Assembly (NCBI GenBank): GCA_002507565.1
Contig: MOXJ01000024.1
Location: forward strand, 1-41,770
DNA length: 41,770 nt
Source of the DNA: Candidatus Reconcilbacillus cellulovorans
GTDB lineage: Bacteria > Bacillota > Bacilli > Paenibacillales > Reconciliibacillaceae
Direction: 5' to 3'
Numbering within the stretch: position 1 is the first letter of the stretch; each line of letters begins with the position of its first letter. This document shows, one piece after another, positions 1 to 7,675 of this stretch. A program made the translations under genes and the position numbers. Below the pieces are notes generated by a model that saw only the letters and a list, made by a program, of their open reading frames with translations, was not told the DNA's origin and searched no databases.

Positions 1-142
1 TGAACAGCTCCTGGCGCAGGAACGAAAGGTGGGAGAAGTCGATATGGCGCGCGGCGTCGGGAAAAAACAAGGTCATGAAGTCTTCAAAGAACGTCGAGAA
101 GAGCTGTTTGAAGAGCCGGTCGTGGGAGATGCGCCGGGACAT
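1..142 (-). CDS. Rpn-family (PD-(D/E)XK) recombination-promoting nuclease / putative transposase, N-terminal part
   Basis: Only the first 47 residues lie in the window; the gene runs off the left edge. The protein starts MSRRISHDRLFKQLF and continues through STFFEDFMTLFFPD. The HDRLFKxLF...FxxFLxLFFP pattern is the N-terminus of Rpn/DUF4351-type proteins, nucleases of the PD-(D/E)XK fold once annotated as transposases. The start ATG (140-142) is preceded by an AAAGGAG ribosome site and by an extended -10 promoter about 20 bases further upstream. A structured RNA with an intrinsic terminator lies just upstream. The catalytic residues are outside the window, so activity cannot be judged. The family call rests on N-terminal resemblance only. 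Confidence 0.6.
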   Translation of the reverse strand, partial: MSRRISHDRLFKQLFSTFFEDFMTLFFPDAARHIDFSHLSFLRQELF

Positions 143-162
143 GGGAAGGCTCCTTTCCCCGT

Positions 163-171
163 ATTATAGCA
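163..171 (-). promoter_or_regulatory. Extended -10 promoter for the Rpn-family gene
   Basis: Read on the minus strand this is TGCTATAAT, a consensus -10 hexamer with an upstream TGn extension. It lies about 20 bases from the start codon. No good -35 is present, as is usual for extended -10 promoters. It sits immediately after the U-run of the upstream terminator, so it could give transcription independent of that leader. Confidence 0.5.
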
Positions 172-268
172 TAAAAAAACGAAAAGCACCGTCGGATGCG
201 TGCGGGTTCATGCGCCAAAGCGAGCGCATAAGGGCACGCACGCAACCGAACGGTGCTTCCGTTCTTTG
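172..268 (-). ncRNA. Candidate ~95-nt structured RNA or 5' leader ending in an intrinsic terminator
   Basis: On the minus strand a TTGACA-17-TACAAT promoter predicts a start near 268. The transcript then folds a long hairpin. The 3' arm (186-208) contains CGCACGCATCCGACGGTGC and the 5' arm (about 236-256) contains GCACCGTTCGG followed by TTGCGTGCG. The hairpin is followed by TTTTCGTTTTTTT (172-185), a classical terminator. No ORF with a ribosome site is seen inside. An additional 9-bp complementarity (212-220 with 264-272) interleaves with the terminator stem, but its 5' arm overlaps the predicted start. It could be an independent small RNA, or an attenuated leader for the Rpn-family gene whose start is 30 bases downstream. 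I recognise no known RNA family. Confidence 0.45.
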
Positions 269-274
269 GCGCCT

Positions 275-303
275 ATTGTAGCCGATCGGATAGCGCTTGT
301 CAA
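275..303 (-). promoter_or_regulatory. Consensus sigma-A promoter reading into the structured RNA
   Basis: On the minus strand, TTGACA (298-303), 17 bases, then TACAAT (275-280). This is nearly perfect consensus with ideal spacing. It points left into the hairpin-terminated RNA. Confidence 0.65.
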
Positions 304-377
304 GCGCGCTGCGTTTTCGCGAAGTTTTTCGCGACGTTCTCGCGCATCAGGGTTGCGCCGAAAACGTTGCCGCACTC

Positions 378-407
378 TTTTCAAACATGCACCTTTCGGT
401 GTATGAT
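378..407 (+). promoter_or_regulatory. Probable promoter of alaR-alaT
   Basis: TTTTCA (378-383), 18 bases, then TATGAT (402-407), about 90 bases upstream of the alaR start. The -10 is good and the -35 is weak. Lrp-type regulators commonly control their own operon, so an AlaR operator may overlap here; none was identified by eye. Confidence 0.35.
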
Positions 408-499
408 GGGAGATAATCCGATTCGACCGCGCGTGCGACCGCATCTCGTACGTTCGGCAGGTCGGCGCGGGGGCACGGATTGCGCAGGGAGGTCGCGCC

Positions 500-991
500 G
501 TGAATGAGCTGAAAGTCAAAATTCTCGAACTTTTAAAAGAAGACGCCCGGCTTCCGGCCGAGCGGATCGCAGTCATGCTCGACGTGCCGGAAGAACAGGT
601 AAAGCAGGCGATCCGCGAGATGGAAGCCGACAAAGTCATCGTCAAATACGCGACCGTCGTCAACTGGAGCCGCGTCGACGAGGAGAAAGTGACGGCGCTG
701 ATCGAGGTGCAGATCACGCCGGAACGCGGCCGCGGCTTCGACGCGATCGCGGAGCGGATTTACCTGCATCCTGAAGTAAAATCCGTTTACCTGATGTCGG
801 GCGCCTACGATTTACTTGTCGAGGTCGAGGGCCGCAACCTGAAAGAAGTCGCCGCGTTCGTTTCTGGCAAACTGTCGCCGATCGACCGCGTGCTCTCGAC
901 GAAAACCCATTTTATCCTGAAGAAGTACAAGCAGGACGGCATCATTTTCGAGGACCGACAGGACGACCGGCGCATGGCCGTAACGCCGTGA
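500..991 (+). CDS. alaR: Lrp/AsnC-family transcriptional regulator, AlaR-like
   Basis: 163 residues, the usual size for Lrp/AsnC proteins. Residues 1-50 form the N-terminal helix-turn-helix (NELKVKILELLKEDAR...MLDVPEEQVKQAI). From about residue 68 there is an alpha-beta RAM/AsnC ligand-binding domain (ALIEVQITPERGRGFDAI...YLMSGAYDLLVEVEG). It resembles Bacillus subtilis AlaR (YugG), which activates the neighbouring alanine transaminase gene. The next gene here is an AlaT-type aminotransferase 52 bases downstream on the same strand, the same pairing as yugG-yugH. The ATG follows a GGGAGGTCGCGCC ribosome site. The regulated metabolite is probably alanine, by analogy only. Confidence 0.85.
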   Translation: MNELKVKILELLKEDARLPAERIAVMLDVPEEQVKQAIREMEADKVIVKYATVVNWSRVDEEKVTALIEVQITPERGRGFDAIAERIYLHPEVKSVYLMSGAYDLLVEVEGRNLKEVAAFVSGKLSPIDRVLSTKTHFILKKYKQDGIIFEDRQDDRRMAVTP

Positions 992-1043
992 CGACACGGC
1001 GCCCTGGCGGCGAATTCCGTGAGCAAAAGAAGGTTGAACGTCG

Positions 1044-2255
1044 ATGAGTTACCGAACCGACGTGTCCGCCCGCCCGAAACGGAGATCGATGCAGGATTAC
1101 GTGGCTTCGGCCGTCCGATCGATTCCTCCGTCGGGCATTCGGCGGTTTTTCGACTTGGTCGCGTCGAGCAAGGACATCATTTCGCTCGGCGTTGGCGAGC
1201 CGGATTTCGTCACGCCGTGGCACATCCGCGACGCCGCCGTCGTGTCGCTCGAGCGCGGCTGGACGACCTATACGCCGAACGCGGGATTGCCGGAACTGCG
1301 CGAAGCGATCGCCGAATATTTGTATCGCGAATTCGAGTGCCTTTACGATCCGGCAAAAGAAATCATCGTCACCGTCGGCGGCAGCGAAGCGATCGATCTG
1401 GCGCTCCGGGCGCTTGTCGAGCCCGGCGACGAAGTGTTGATTCCGGAACCGTGCTATGTCGCGTACCATCCGTTGACCGTTCTGGGCGGCGGCGTACCGG
1501 TCGGCGTGGAGACGACGGCGGACGACCGTTTCAAACTGAGACCGGAAAAACTGGAAGCCGCCATTACGCCGCGCTCGAAAATTTTGCTGATGTGCTATCC
1601 GAGCAACCCGACCGGCGGCATCATGACGTACGAAGATTTGTTGCCGATCGCGCGAATTGCGCAGAAGCACGACCTGATCGTCGTCTCGGACGAGATCTAC
1701 GCGGAGCTGACGTACGGACGGCGGCACGTCTCGATCGCGTCGCTGCCCGGCATGAAAGACCGGACGATTCTCGTCAGCGGCTTTTCCAAGGCGTTTTCGA
1801 TGACCGGCTGGCGCATGGGTTACGCCTGCGGCCACCCCGACCTGATCGCCGCTATGCTGAAAATTCACCAATACGCCGTCATGTGCGCGCCGACGATGAG
1901 CCAGATCGCCGCTCTCGACGCGCTGAAACACGGCATGGAGGAAAAGGCGCGGATGGTCGAGTCGTACAACCAGCGGCGCAGGCTGTTCATCCGCGGTTTG
2001 CGGGAAATCGGCCTGGAGTGCCACGAGCCGGAAGGCGCCTTTTACGCTTTTCCGTCCATCCGCAAGACGGGCATGACGTCGGAAGAGTTTTGCCAGCGGC
2101 TGCTGACTGAAGCGCGCGTCGCCGCCGTGCCGGGACACGTGTTCGGGCGCGGCGGAGAGGGATTTATCCGTTGTTCGTATGCGCGTTCGGTAGAGGAACT
2201 GACGGAAGCGCTTGAACGGATGGGGAAGTTTTTAGAATCATGTAAAATGATGTAA
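1044..2255 (+). CDS. alaT: PLP-dependent class I/II aminotransferase, AlaT-type (alanine transaminase)
   Basis: 403 residues with the full fold-type I aminotransferase layout. The N-terminal GVGEPDFVTPWHI loop is at about 49-61. YPSNPTGG at about 185-192 contains the Asn that contacts the PLP ring. VVSDEIYAEL (about 213-222) contains the PLP-pyridine Asp. SGFSKAFSMTGWRMGY carries the Schiff-base lysine K249, and the carboxylate-binding Arg is in FIRCSYA near the C-terminus. It belongs to the AlaT/PatA group seen after alaR in Bacillales, so pyruvate-glutamate/alanine transamination is the likely reaction. Substrate cannot be read from sequence; aromatic or aspartate transamination is possible. 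It is co-transcribed with alaR and preceded by AAGAAGG. Confidence 0.85.
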   Translation: MSYRTDVSARPKRRSMQDYVASAVRSIPPSGIRRFFDLVASSKDIISLGVGEPDFVTPWHIRDAAVVSLERGWTTYTPNAGLPELREAIAEYLYREFECLYDPAKEIIVTVGGSEAIDLALRALVEPGDEVLIPEPCYVAYHPLTVLGGGVPVGVETTADDRFKLRPEKLEAAITPRSKILLMCYPSNPTGGIMTYEDLLPIARIAQKHDLIVVSDEIYAELTYGRRHVSIASLPGMKDRTILVSGFSKAFSMTGWRMGYACGHPDLIAAMLKIHQYAVMCAPTMSQIAALDALKHGMEEKARMVESYNQRRRLFIRGLREIGLECHEPEGAFYAFPSIRKTGMTSEEFCQRLLTEARVAAVPGHVFGRGGEGFIRCSYARSVEELTEALERMGKFLESCKMM

Positions 2256-2301
2256 ATGGATGCGTCATGAAAACCCGCGGCCTTGTCGTCTGTCGGCTCG
2301 G

Positions 2302-2826
2302 TCACGGGTTTCCTTTTCGGATTTCTGCCACGACGTGCCGCAATTCCGGCAACACGAGCCGCGTCATCGCCAGACGGACCGCCCGTGGCGATCCCGGCAT
2401 CGCGAACACCGCCTTGCCTTTGCGGACGCCGGCGATCGCCCGGCTGAGCATCGCCGCCGAACCGACGTCTTCGGTGAAGCTTAAGAAACGGAAGAGCTCG
2501 CCGAAGCCCGGTAATTCCTTGTCGAACAGAGGGCGCAGCGCTTCGATCGTCACGTCGCGCGGCGCGATGCCGGTACCGCCGTTGAACAGGATCGCGTCGA
2601 CGTCGTCGCGCGCGGAAAATTCCCCGAGCGCTTCGCGGATCGCATCCTGTTCATCGCGGACGATCCGATAGCCCACCGTTTCGTAACCGTGTTCGCGCAG
2701 AAGTTCGAGCATGAGCGCACCGCTCCGGTCGTCGGCCGGCGTGCGCGTGTCCGATACGGTGACGACCGTGCAGCGTACGGGATTGGCCGAGTCCGCGCGA
2801 TGGTGGTCGTTTGCGGAACCGTTCAC
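2302..2826 (-). CDS. moaB: MoaB/MogA-family molybdenum cofactor biosynthesis protein
   Basis: 174 residues, typical of MoaB. After a short variable N-terminus it has TVVTVSDTRTPADDRSG, the ILFNGGTGIAPRDVTIEA loop that binds molybdopterin (GGTG motif), and FAMPGSPRAVRLAM near the C-terminus. Family members adenylylate molybdopterin before metal insertion. It overlaps the sensor kinase gene upstream by 4 bases (ATGA), so it is the last gene of a leftward response regulator-kinase-moaB operon. That partnership is unusual, since no other molybdenum gene is in the window. Whether it is the only MogA/MoaB in the genome is unknown. Confidence 0.88.
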   Translation of the reverse strand: MNGSANDHHRADSANPVRCTVVTVSDTRTPADDRSGALMLELLREHGYETVGYRIVRDEQDAIREALGEFSARDDVDAILFNGGTGIAPRDVTIEALRPLFDKELPGFGELFRFLSFTEDVGSAAMLSRAIAGVRKGKAVFAMPGSPRAVRLAMTRLVLPELRHVVAEIRKGNP

Positions 2827-4208
2827 GTCGTCGTCCCCCCTTCATCCTTGCGTCTGACGAACTCAACCTTGAACGCCACGCCGCCGTCCGTGTTTTCGGC
2901 GAAGACGGCGGCTCCGTGCAAGTCGGCGATGCGCCTGACGATCGCCAAGCCAAGGCCGAATTCTCCGCCCGGGCCCGCTCCGAACGGTCGGAACAGTTGA
3001 TGCCGGACGTTCTCATCGAGCGGAGGGCCGTCGTTTTCGACGGACAGCATTGCGCCGTTTTCGTGGGCGGCGAGGCGGACGGCGACGCGGGAGGCGGCGT
3101 GACGGATGGCGTTGTCGATCAGGTTTTCCACCGCAGCGGTCCACTGTTCGGCGTCTCCTGCGAGGGTGACCGGGGCGAGCTCGAGTTCCCACGCGAGGTC
3201 CGGCCTTCGCCAGCGCATCCGCTCGACCGCCGACGCGACGAGGCGATCGAGCGCGAAGGGTTCGCGCGCGACGGCGTCCGCCGCGGCCGGCGCTGAGGAC
3301 AAATAATCGAGTTTCGCGAGGTAGAGCAGATCGCGGATGCCTTTTTCCAAGCGTTCGGCTTCACGCTCAATGATGTCGACGGACTGCATCAGGTCGCCTT
3401 GCGGAAAAACGCCGTCGCGGATCGCCTGCGCGTAGCTGCGCACGACCATCACCGGCGTTTTGAGGCCGTGCGATACCCGCTGCAGGAAAGACCGTTCCGC
3501 CTCGTCCTGGCGCTTGAGCCGGTCGCGCATCCGTTCGATCGAAGCAGCGAGCCGGCCGATCTCGTCGCGGCGATCGACGGGAATGGGTTTGTCCCAGCGT
3601 CGGTCGGCGATCGCTTGTACATGTTCTTCCAGCCGGACGAGCGGGCGCGTCAACCGGCGCGCCAGCCAAACAGCCGGCAGCCAGCTGAGCAGAAACACGG
3701 CGACGAGCACGCCACCGATCTGCAGGCTGAGCGTCCGGACCAGTCTGTCGCGATAGGCGTCCCACATGAACGAGACGACGGACACGTCGCGAAACGGAGG
3801 CGGCAGCCGGCGTACGACGTAATACAGCGTCCGGCCGTCGACGTCGGCGGTATAACGCCCCGTCGTCGCGGACTGCGCCGACGCGGTGCGCGCGATATGC
3901 TCAAGCGCTTGCGGCGGCAACCGCGCCCCGGCTACGACAGCACCGTCGTCGCGGACGAGCGCGTGCGACACGGTCCGCATCGTTTGCACTTCCGACGGAT
4001 CGGGCGTTCCCCGGCGCCGGAGCTCCTCGAAATCGGCGATTTTCGGCGGAAAACGCATCGCCTGGGCGTTTTCGATCGTCTCAAACATCTCTTTCGTAAA
4101 AAAGCGGCCGACGACGACGGGTAAAAGCGCGGCGACGAGCAAGCCGACGCCGGCCGTCGTACCGGCGACGACCGTCCAAATCTGAAAAGCAAGCGGGCGG
4201 TTTTTCAT
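2823..4208 (-). CDS. cssS: Sensor histidine kinase, CssS-like (secretion stress)
   Basis: 461 residues. The first membrane segment is at about 8-33, followed by an extracytoplasmic sensor region of about 120 residues. The second membrane segment is at about 158-183, then HAMP (about 184-236), a HisKA dimerisation helix with phospho-acceptor H247, and a HATPase_c domain with an N-box (ENLIDNAIRHAA) and G-box (GEFGLGLAIV). The N-terminus MKNRPLAFQIW, the length and the partner resemble B. subtilis CssS, which senses misfolded secreted protein at the membrane-wall interface and induces HtrA proteases. Oddity: the residue after H247 is Gly (SHGLKTP), where an acidic residue is normal (CssS has SHDLKTP). 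This could lower autophosphorylation. It overlaps the regulator gene and moaB by 4 bases each. Confidence 0.85.
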   Translation of the reverse strand: MKNRPLAFQIWTVVAGTTAGVGLLVAALLPVVVGRFFTKEMFETIENAQAMRFPPKIADFEELRRRGTPDPSEVQTMRTVSHALVRDDGAVVAGARLPPQALEHIARTASAQSATTGRYTADVDGRTLYYVVRRLPPPFRDVSVVSFMWDAYRDRLVRTLSLQIGGVLVAVFLLSWLPAVWLARRLTRPLVRLEEHVQAIADRRWDKPIPVDRRDEIGRLAASIERMRDRLKRQDEAERSFLQRVSHGLKTPVMVVRSYAQAIRDGVFPQGDLMQSVDIIEREAERLEKGIRDLLYLAKLDYLSSAPAAADAVAREPFALDRLVASAVERMRWRRPDLAWELELAPVTLAGDAEQWTAAVENLIDNAIRHAASRVAVRLAAHENGAMLSVENDGPPLDENVRHQLFRPFGAGPGGEFGLGLAIVRRIADLHGAAVFAENTDGGVAFKVEFVRRKDEGGTTT

Positions 4209-4879
4209 GGTTTCACCAGGCGATAGCCGTAGCCGTAAATGGTTTCGACCCTCAGACCGGGTAGTTTGCGCCGCAGCCGGCGGACGAGGTCGTCGACGAC
4301 GCGGTCCGAGCCGAAATAGTCGGCGCCCCAGACGTTTTTCAAAATGTCGTCGCGCGAAAACGCCTGGCCCGGCCGTCCGGCCAAAAGCGCGAGCAAGTCG
4401 AATTCTTTCGCCGTCAGTTCGACCGGGCGTCCGTCGATCGTCACGCGCCGGCGACCGGGGTCGATCTCGAACGCGCCGAGGCGCAACACCGGCGTATCGT
4501 GTTCGCGCGGCCTTCCATAGGTTCGCTGGAGCAGATTGCGTGCGCGAATGACGAGTTCGCGAGGCAAAAACGGTTTGGCGATGTAGTCGTCGCCGCCCAT
4601 TTCGAGGCCGAGCACGCGGTCGAGGTCGGCGTCGCGGGCGGAAATGAAAATGATCGGTACCTGCGGCGTCGCCGTGCGGATGTCGCCGAACAGGCGGAAT
4701 CCGTCGATGTCCGGCAGCATGATGTCCAAAATCCAGAGGTGCGGTGATTCAGCGATCGCTTCTCGCGCGGCCCGGCCGGTCTCAAATGCTTTTACCGTCC
4801 AGCCCTCGCGTTCCAGATAGGTCGCCAGCAGCCGGTTGAGATTCGTCTCGTCCTCGACCAGATAGACGCGGAAACTCAT
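4205..4879 (-). CDS. cssR: OmpR/PhoB-family response regulator, CssR-like
   Basis: 224 residues from the ATG at 4877-4879; a GTG four codons upstream is also in frame but has poorer ribosome-site spacing. The receiver domain has the acidic pair E9-D10, phospho-acceptor D52 in WILDIMLPDIDG and K102 in YIAKPF. The winged helix-turn-helix (about 130-224) ends VVDDLVRRLRRKLP...VETIYGYGYR, which closely resembles CssR of B. subtilis, as do YLVEDETNLN and FISARDADLDRVLGLE. It is the first gene of the leftward operon and its stop overlaps the kinase start (ATGA). Expected targets are htrA-type quality-control proteases, none of which is in the window. Confidence 0.88.
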   Translation of the reverse strand: MSFRVYLVEDETNLNRLLATYLEREGWTVKAFETGRAAREAIAESPHLWILDIMLPDIDGFRLFGDIRTATPQVPIIFISARDADLDRVLGLEMGGDDYIAKPFLPRELVIRARNLLQRTYGRPREHDTPVLRLGAFEIDPGRRRVTIDGRPVELTAKEFDLLALLAGRPGQAFSRDDILKNVWGADYFGSDRVVDDLVRRLRRKLPGLRVETIYGYGYRLVKP

Positions 4880-4960
4880 GATGACTTCCACTCCCGTCGA
4901 CCGACGACCGCTTTTTCTTCAGAATAGCGCAGGGGGAATTTTGCTTCAAGCGGACGGGCA

Positions 4961-4993
4961 GACAAAACGCCGCCCCGGCGGCGGGGGCGGCGT
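4961..4993 (-). terminator. Intrinsic terminator of the secreted-protein gene
   Basis: Perfect 10-bp stem, ACGCCGCCCC (4967-4976) against GGGGCGGCGT (4984-4993), with a 7-base loop. On the minus strand it is followed by TTTTGTC. It lies about 80 bases past the stop of the leftward gene at 5072. Confidence 0.75.
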
Positions 4994-5071
4994 CGGCAGA
5001 GTCCGGTTCGGCCTGAAGCGCCGTTATCGACGAAAGAGGCGTTGTGCCCGGCACGACGGCCCGGCGGACGG

Positions 5072-5683
5072 TCAGGCCGACGGAGATGAGGGTACCGACG
5101 ACGGAGACGGCGACGGTGTCGAAGCCGCCGACTGGCGAAGAGTCTCCAGTTTTTGTTTTAATGCTTCGTTTTGCGCTTTGTACTGGTCGAGCAGCTTTTT
5201 CAACGCGTCGCCGATCGCGGCGGCGTCGCCCGAACGGACGGCTTCGGTAAACGTCTGATACGTTTGCTTCCAGTCGTCCGACCGCTCGGACGGCGGAGTC
5301 GCCGGTTTGAGCGGTAGACGCCCTTTCACACCATTTTGCGCGAGCGACTTCAACTGCTCGATTAGCCCTTTGCGCTCATCGAAAACGGCTTTCCACTGCT
5401 GCACGAGGTCGGGCGCGTATTTTTCCGACAGCAGCCTCAAATACGTCTGTTCGTGCACGCCGTCGTGCAGGATTCCGAAGCCGCGGCCGTGGTGGAAGAA
5501 CTTTTTGCTGTGACCGCCTGCCCAAGGTTTCACCGGTGCCTGTCCCTCCGTCGACGGCGGGGAAGAGCTCGGATTCGGCGACGGGCTCGTCTGACCGCCG
5601 TTTTCCGATGCCGCCCAAGCGTACAGCGGTACCGCCAGCGCCAAAGCGAACACGGCACCGTACAACCATTTGGTTTTGCGCAT
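5072..5683 (-). CDS. Secreted protein of unknown function with helical C-terminal half
   Basis: 203 residues from the ATG at 5681-5683, which sits 8 bases after an AGGAGG site; the ATG two codons earlier touches that site. MRKTKWLYGAVFALALAVPLYAWAA is a clear signal peptide with a likely cut after AWA. A Ser/Pro-rich linker (about 30-50) leads to a charged, Gln/Lys-rich helical region that includes FFHHGRGFGILHDGVHEQTYL. The tail is again Ser/Pro-rich. I recognise no domain. The helical periplasm-type composition and position beside cssRS make an extracytoplasmic stress role conceivable, but that is only proximity. It ends in its own terminator. Confidence 0.7.
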   Translation of the reverse strand: MRKTKWLYGAVFALALAVPLYAWAASENGGQTSPSPNPSSSPPSTEGQAPVKPWAGGHSKKFFHHGRGFGILHDGVHEQTYLRLLSEKYAPDLVQQWKAVFDERKGLIEQLKSLAQNGVKGRLPLKPATPPSERSDDWKQTYQTFTEAVRSGDAAAIGDALKKLLDQYKAQNEALKQKLETLRQSAASTPSPSPSSVPSSPSA

Positions 5684-5769
5684 GCACATCCCCTCCTGTT
5701 TCAGAATTGGTCGTTCCATGAACAGGATACCGCCGTTTCGTGAAAAGCCCCTTAAAAAATCATGGGAAA

Positions 5770-6381
5770 TTATGAAATGTCGCCGAAACGGAACTGTTCG
5801 AGCGGTTCGTACATCGGTCGGCTGCCGAGACGGCTGCGATAAAGCGTCAGCCGGTCGACGATCCAAGAGAGATCGGGTGGGGTCGCACGGAGAAACGACG
5901 CGCCCCATCCGCGGTTTATCGCAGGTCGGCGCACCGCCGGTCCGATCGACGGGTCGCGATTGCGCGCGAGCGTCACATGAGGGCGAAACGGACGCGTCTC
6001 CTCGGGAAAACCGAGCGACGCCATACCGGCGTCCACCGCGGCAGCCAGACGGACCGGAACGCCGGCCGACGCCGGATCGCACGGTCGGACGCCCAGCCAG
6101 AGTACCCGAGGGGAACCGGCCGCCCCGAACGTCCCTGGCTTGTCCAATTCCAAACAAAACGGCGACGTCGCGGCCGCGATTTCCGCGAGCTCCTTCGCAA
6201 TGGCGGGCAGGCGTTCCGCCGGTGTGTCGCCCAAGAATTTCAGCGTCACATGATAATCGTCGCGATGCACCCATCGCGCTTGCGGAAATTCGACGCGCCA
6301 CGGCAGCGTCCATTCTTCGAGCGCCGTCTGCACGTCGCGCGGTATCGGCAAGGCGACGAATAGTCTCGACGTTTCGTCCAT
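5770..6381 (-). CDS. thpR: RNA 2',3'-cyclic phosphodiesterase, ThpR/LigT family
   Basis: 203 residues from the ATG at 6379-6381, chosen because GGAGGTCGACCG precedes it; the upstream in-frame ATG has no ribosome site. The start MDETSRLFVALPIP is typical. Both catalytic HxT motifs of the 2H superfamily are present: HVTLKFLG in the N-terminal half and HVTLARN in the C-terminal half. The family hydrolyses 2',3'-cyclic phosphate RNA ends and can ligate tRNA halves in vitro. It is divergent from serC. No partner gene is evident. Confidence 0.88.
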   Translation of the reverse strand: MDETSRLFVALPIPRDVQTALEEWTLPWRVEFPQARWVHRDDYHVTLKFLGDTPAERLPAIAKELAEIAAATSPFCLELDKPGTFGAAGSPRVLWLGVRPCDPASAGVPVRLAAAVDAGMASLGFPEETRPFRPHVTLARNRDPSIGPAVRRPAINRGWGASFLRATPPDLSWIVDRLTLYRSRLGSRPMYEPLEQFRFGDIS

Positions 6382-6544
6382 CGGTCGACCTCCGTTCATG
6401 CGTCGCCGAACGGAACGCGACGGTCCGTCAGGCGGATTTTAGGTTTATTTTAACATGAAACGCAATTTCGTTCGCAATAGCGGGGCCGAGGATGGTATGA
6501 TAACATCATGATCGAGGCGTATAACAAGCCGAAAGAGGTGGGTC

Positions 6545-7636
6545 GTGTTGACGAAAACCGTCTACAATTTCAATCCAGGCCCCGCGGCACTTCCGCGGGA
6601 AGTGCTGGAACAGGCGCGCGACGAGTTGCTCGATTTCGCGGGAACCGGCATGTCGGTTATGGAAATTTCTCATCGCAGCGTCGAATACGAACGGCTGAAC
6701 GATGAGTCGCGTGAGCGGATCCGCCGCCTGCTCGGCGTGCCCGCCGGTTACGAGGTGCTCTATTTGCAGGGCGGTGCAAGTTTGCAGTTTGCCATGGTAC
6801 CGCTCAATTTGCTTGTACCGGGCAAAGTCGCCGACTACGTCTCCACCGGCAGCTGGTCGAACAAGGCGATTAAGGAAGCGCGCACCGTCGGCGAAGTCCG
6901 CATTGCCGCCTCGACGGAACAGGACGGATACCGTCGCGTGCCGGACGTCGGCGAAATCCGCCCGGGTCCCGATGCAGCCTACGTCCATCTGACCTCGAAC
7001 GAAACGATCGGCGGCGTGCAGTTTCACGATTTTCCTGATACGGGAAGTGTACCGCTCGTCGCCGACATGTCCAGCGATTTCATGAGCCGGCCGGTCGACG
7101 TCGCGAAATTCGCCCTGATTTACGCCGGCGCCCAGAAAAACGTCGGCCCTGCCGGCGTGACCATTGTCATTGTCCGCGAGGACATCGCGCGGGAAAGCCC
7201 GAAACATTTGCCCGCCATGCTGCGGTACGATACGTTTTTGAAAAGCCGTTCGCTCTACAATACGCCGCCGGTGTTTGCCATTTATATGGTTAATCTCGTC
7301 CTGCAGTGGATCGAGCGGCAAGGCGGGTTAGAAGCCGTGGAGAAGCTAAACCGCCGAAAAGCGGACATGCTCTACGGCGCCATTGACCGAAGCGGCGGGT
7401 TTTACCGCGGTTTGGCCGAACGGGAAAGCCGGTCGACGGTCAACATCACGTTCGCCGTGCACGACCCGGCGTTGGAAAAGCAGTTCTTGAAGGAGGCGGA
7501 ACAGCAAGGATTCGTCGGATTGCCCGGCCATCGAGAAGTCGGGCATGTACGGGTATCGGCCTACAATGCGGTGTCGGAAGAAAGTTGCAAGGCATTAGTA
7601 GAATTTATGGAAGATTTTCAGAGAAGATATGGGTGA
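6545..7636 (+). CDS. serC: Phosphoserine aminotransferase
   Basis: 363 residues. The N-terminus VYNFNPGPAALPREVLEQA and LQGGASLQFAMVPLNL are SerC signatures, and the PLP lysine is K198 in IYAGAQKNVGPAG. The C-terminus VGHVRVSAYNAV is also typical. It converts 3-phosphohydroxypyruvate and glutamate to phosphoserine in serine synthesis, and also acts in the pyridoxal pathway. The start is either GTG at 6545 or TTG at 6548, both preceded by AAAGAGGTG; no ATG is available near the conserved N-terminus. It is monocistronic: a strong terminator follows directly. Confidence 0.93.
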   Translation: MLTKTVYNFNPGPAALPREVLEQARDELLDFAGTGMSVMEISHRSVEYERLNDESRERIRRLLGVPAGYEVLYLQGGASLQFAMVPLNLLVPGKVADYVSTGSWSNKAIKEARTVGEVRIAASTEQDGYRRVPDVGEIRPGPDAAYVHLTSNETIGGVQFHDFPDTGSVPLVADMSSDFMSRPVDVAKFALIYAGAQKNVGPAGVTIVIVREDIARESPKHLPAMLRYDTFLKSRSLYNTPPVFAIYMVNLVLQWIERQGGLEAVEKLNRRKADMLYGAIDRSGGFYRGLAERESRSTVNITFAVHDPALEKQFLKEAEQQGFVGLPGHREVGHVRVSAYNAVSEESCKALVEFMEDFQRRYG

Positions 7637-7650
7637 CTTTTTTTAAAGAG

Positions 7651-7675
7651 AACCGGTCCTGAAGGACCGGTTTTT
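7651..7675 (+). terminator. Rho-independent terminator of serC
   Basis: AACCGGTCCT-GA-AGGACCGGTT is an almost perfect hairpin followed by a U-run (TTTTT). It separates serC from the CRISPR leader that starts just downstream. Confidence 0.9.

Noticed and set aside
1019-2110. 363-codon plus-strand ORF overlapping alaT
   Set aside because: Arg-rich out-of-frame translation of alaT with no domain.
942-2138. 398-codon minus-strand ORF opposite alaT
   Set aside because: It mirrors alaT in a GC-rich frame; its composition and lack of a ribosome site or domain show a shadow ORF.
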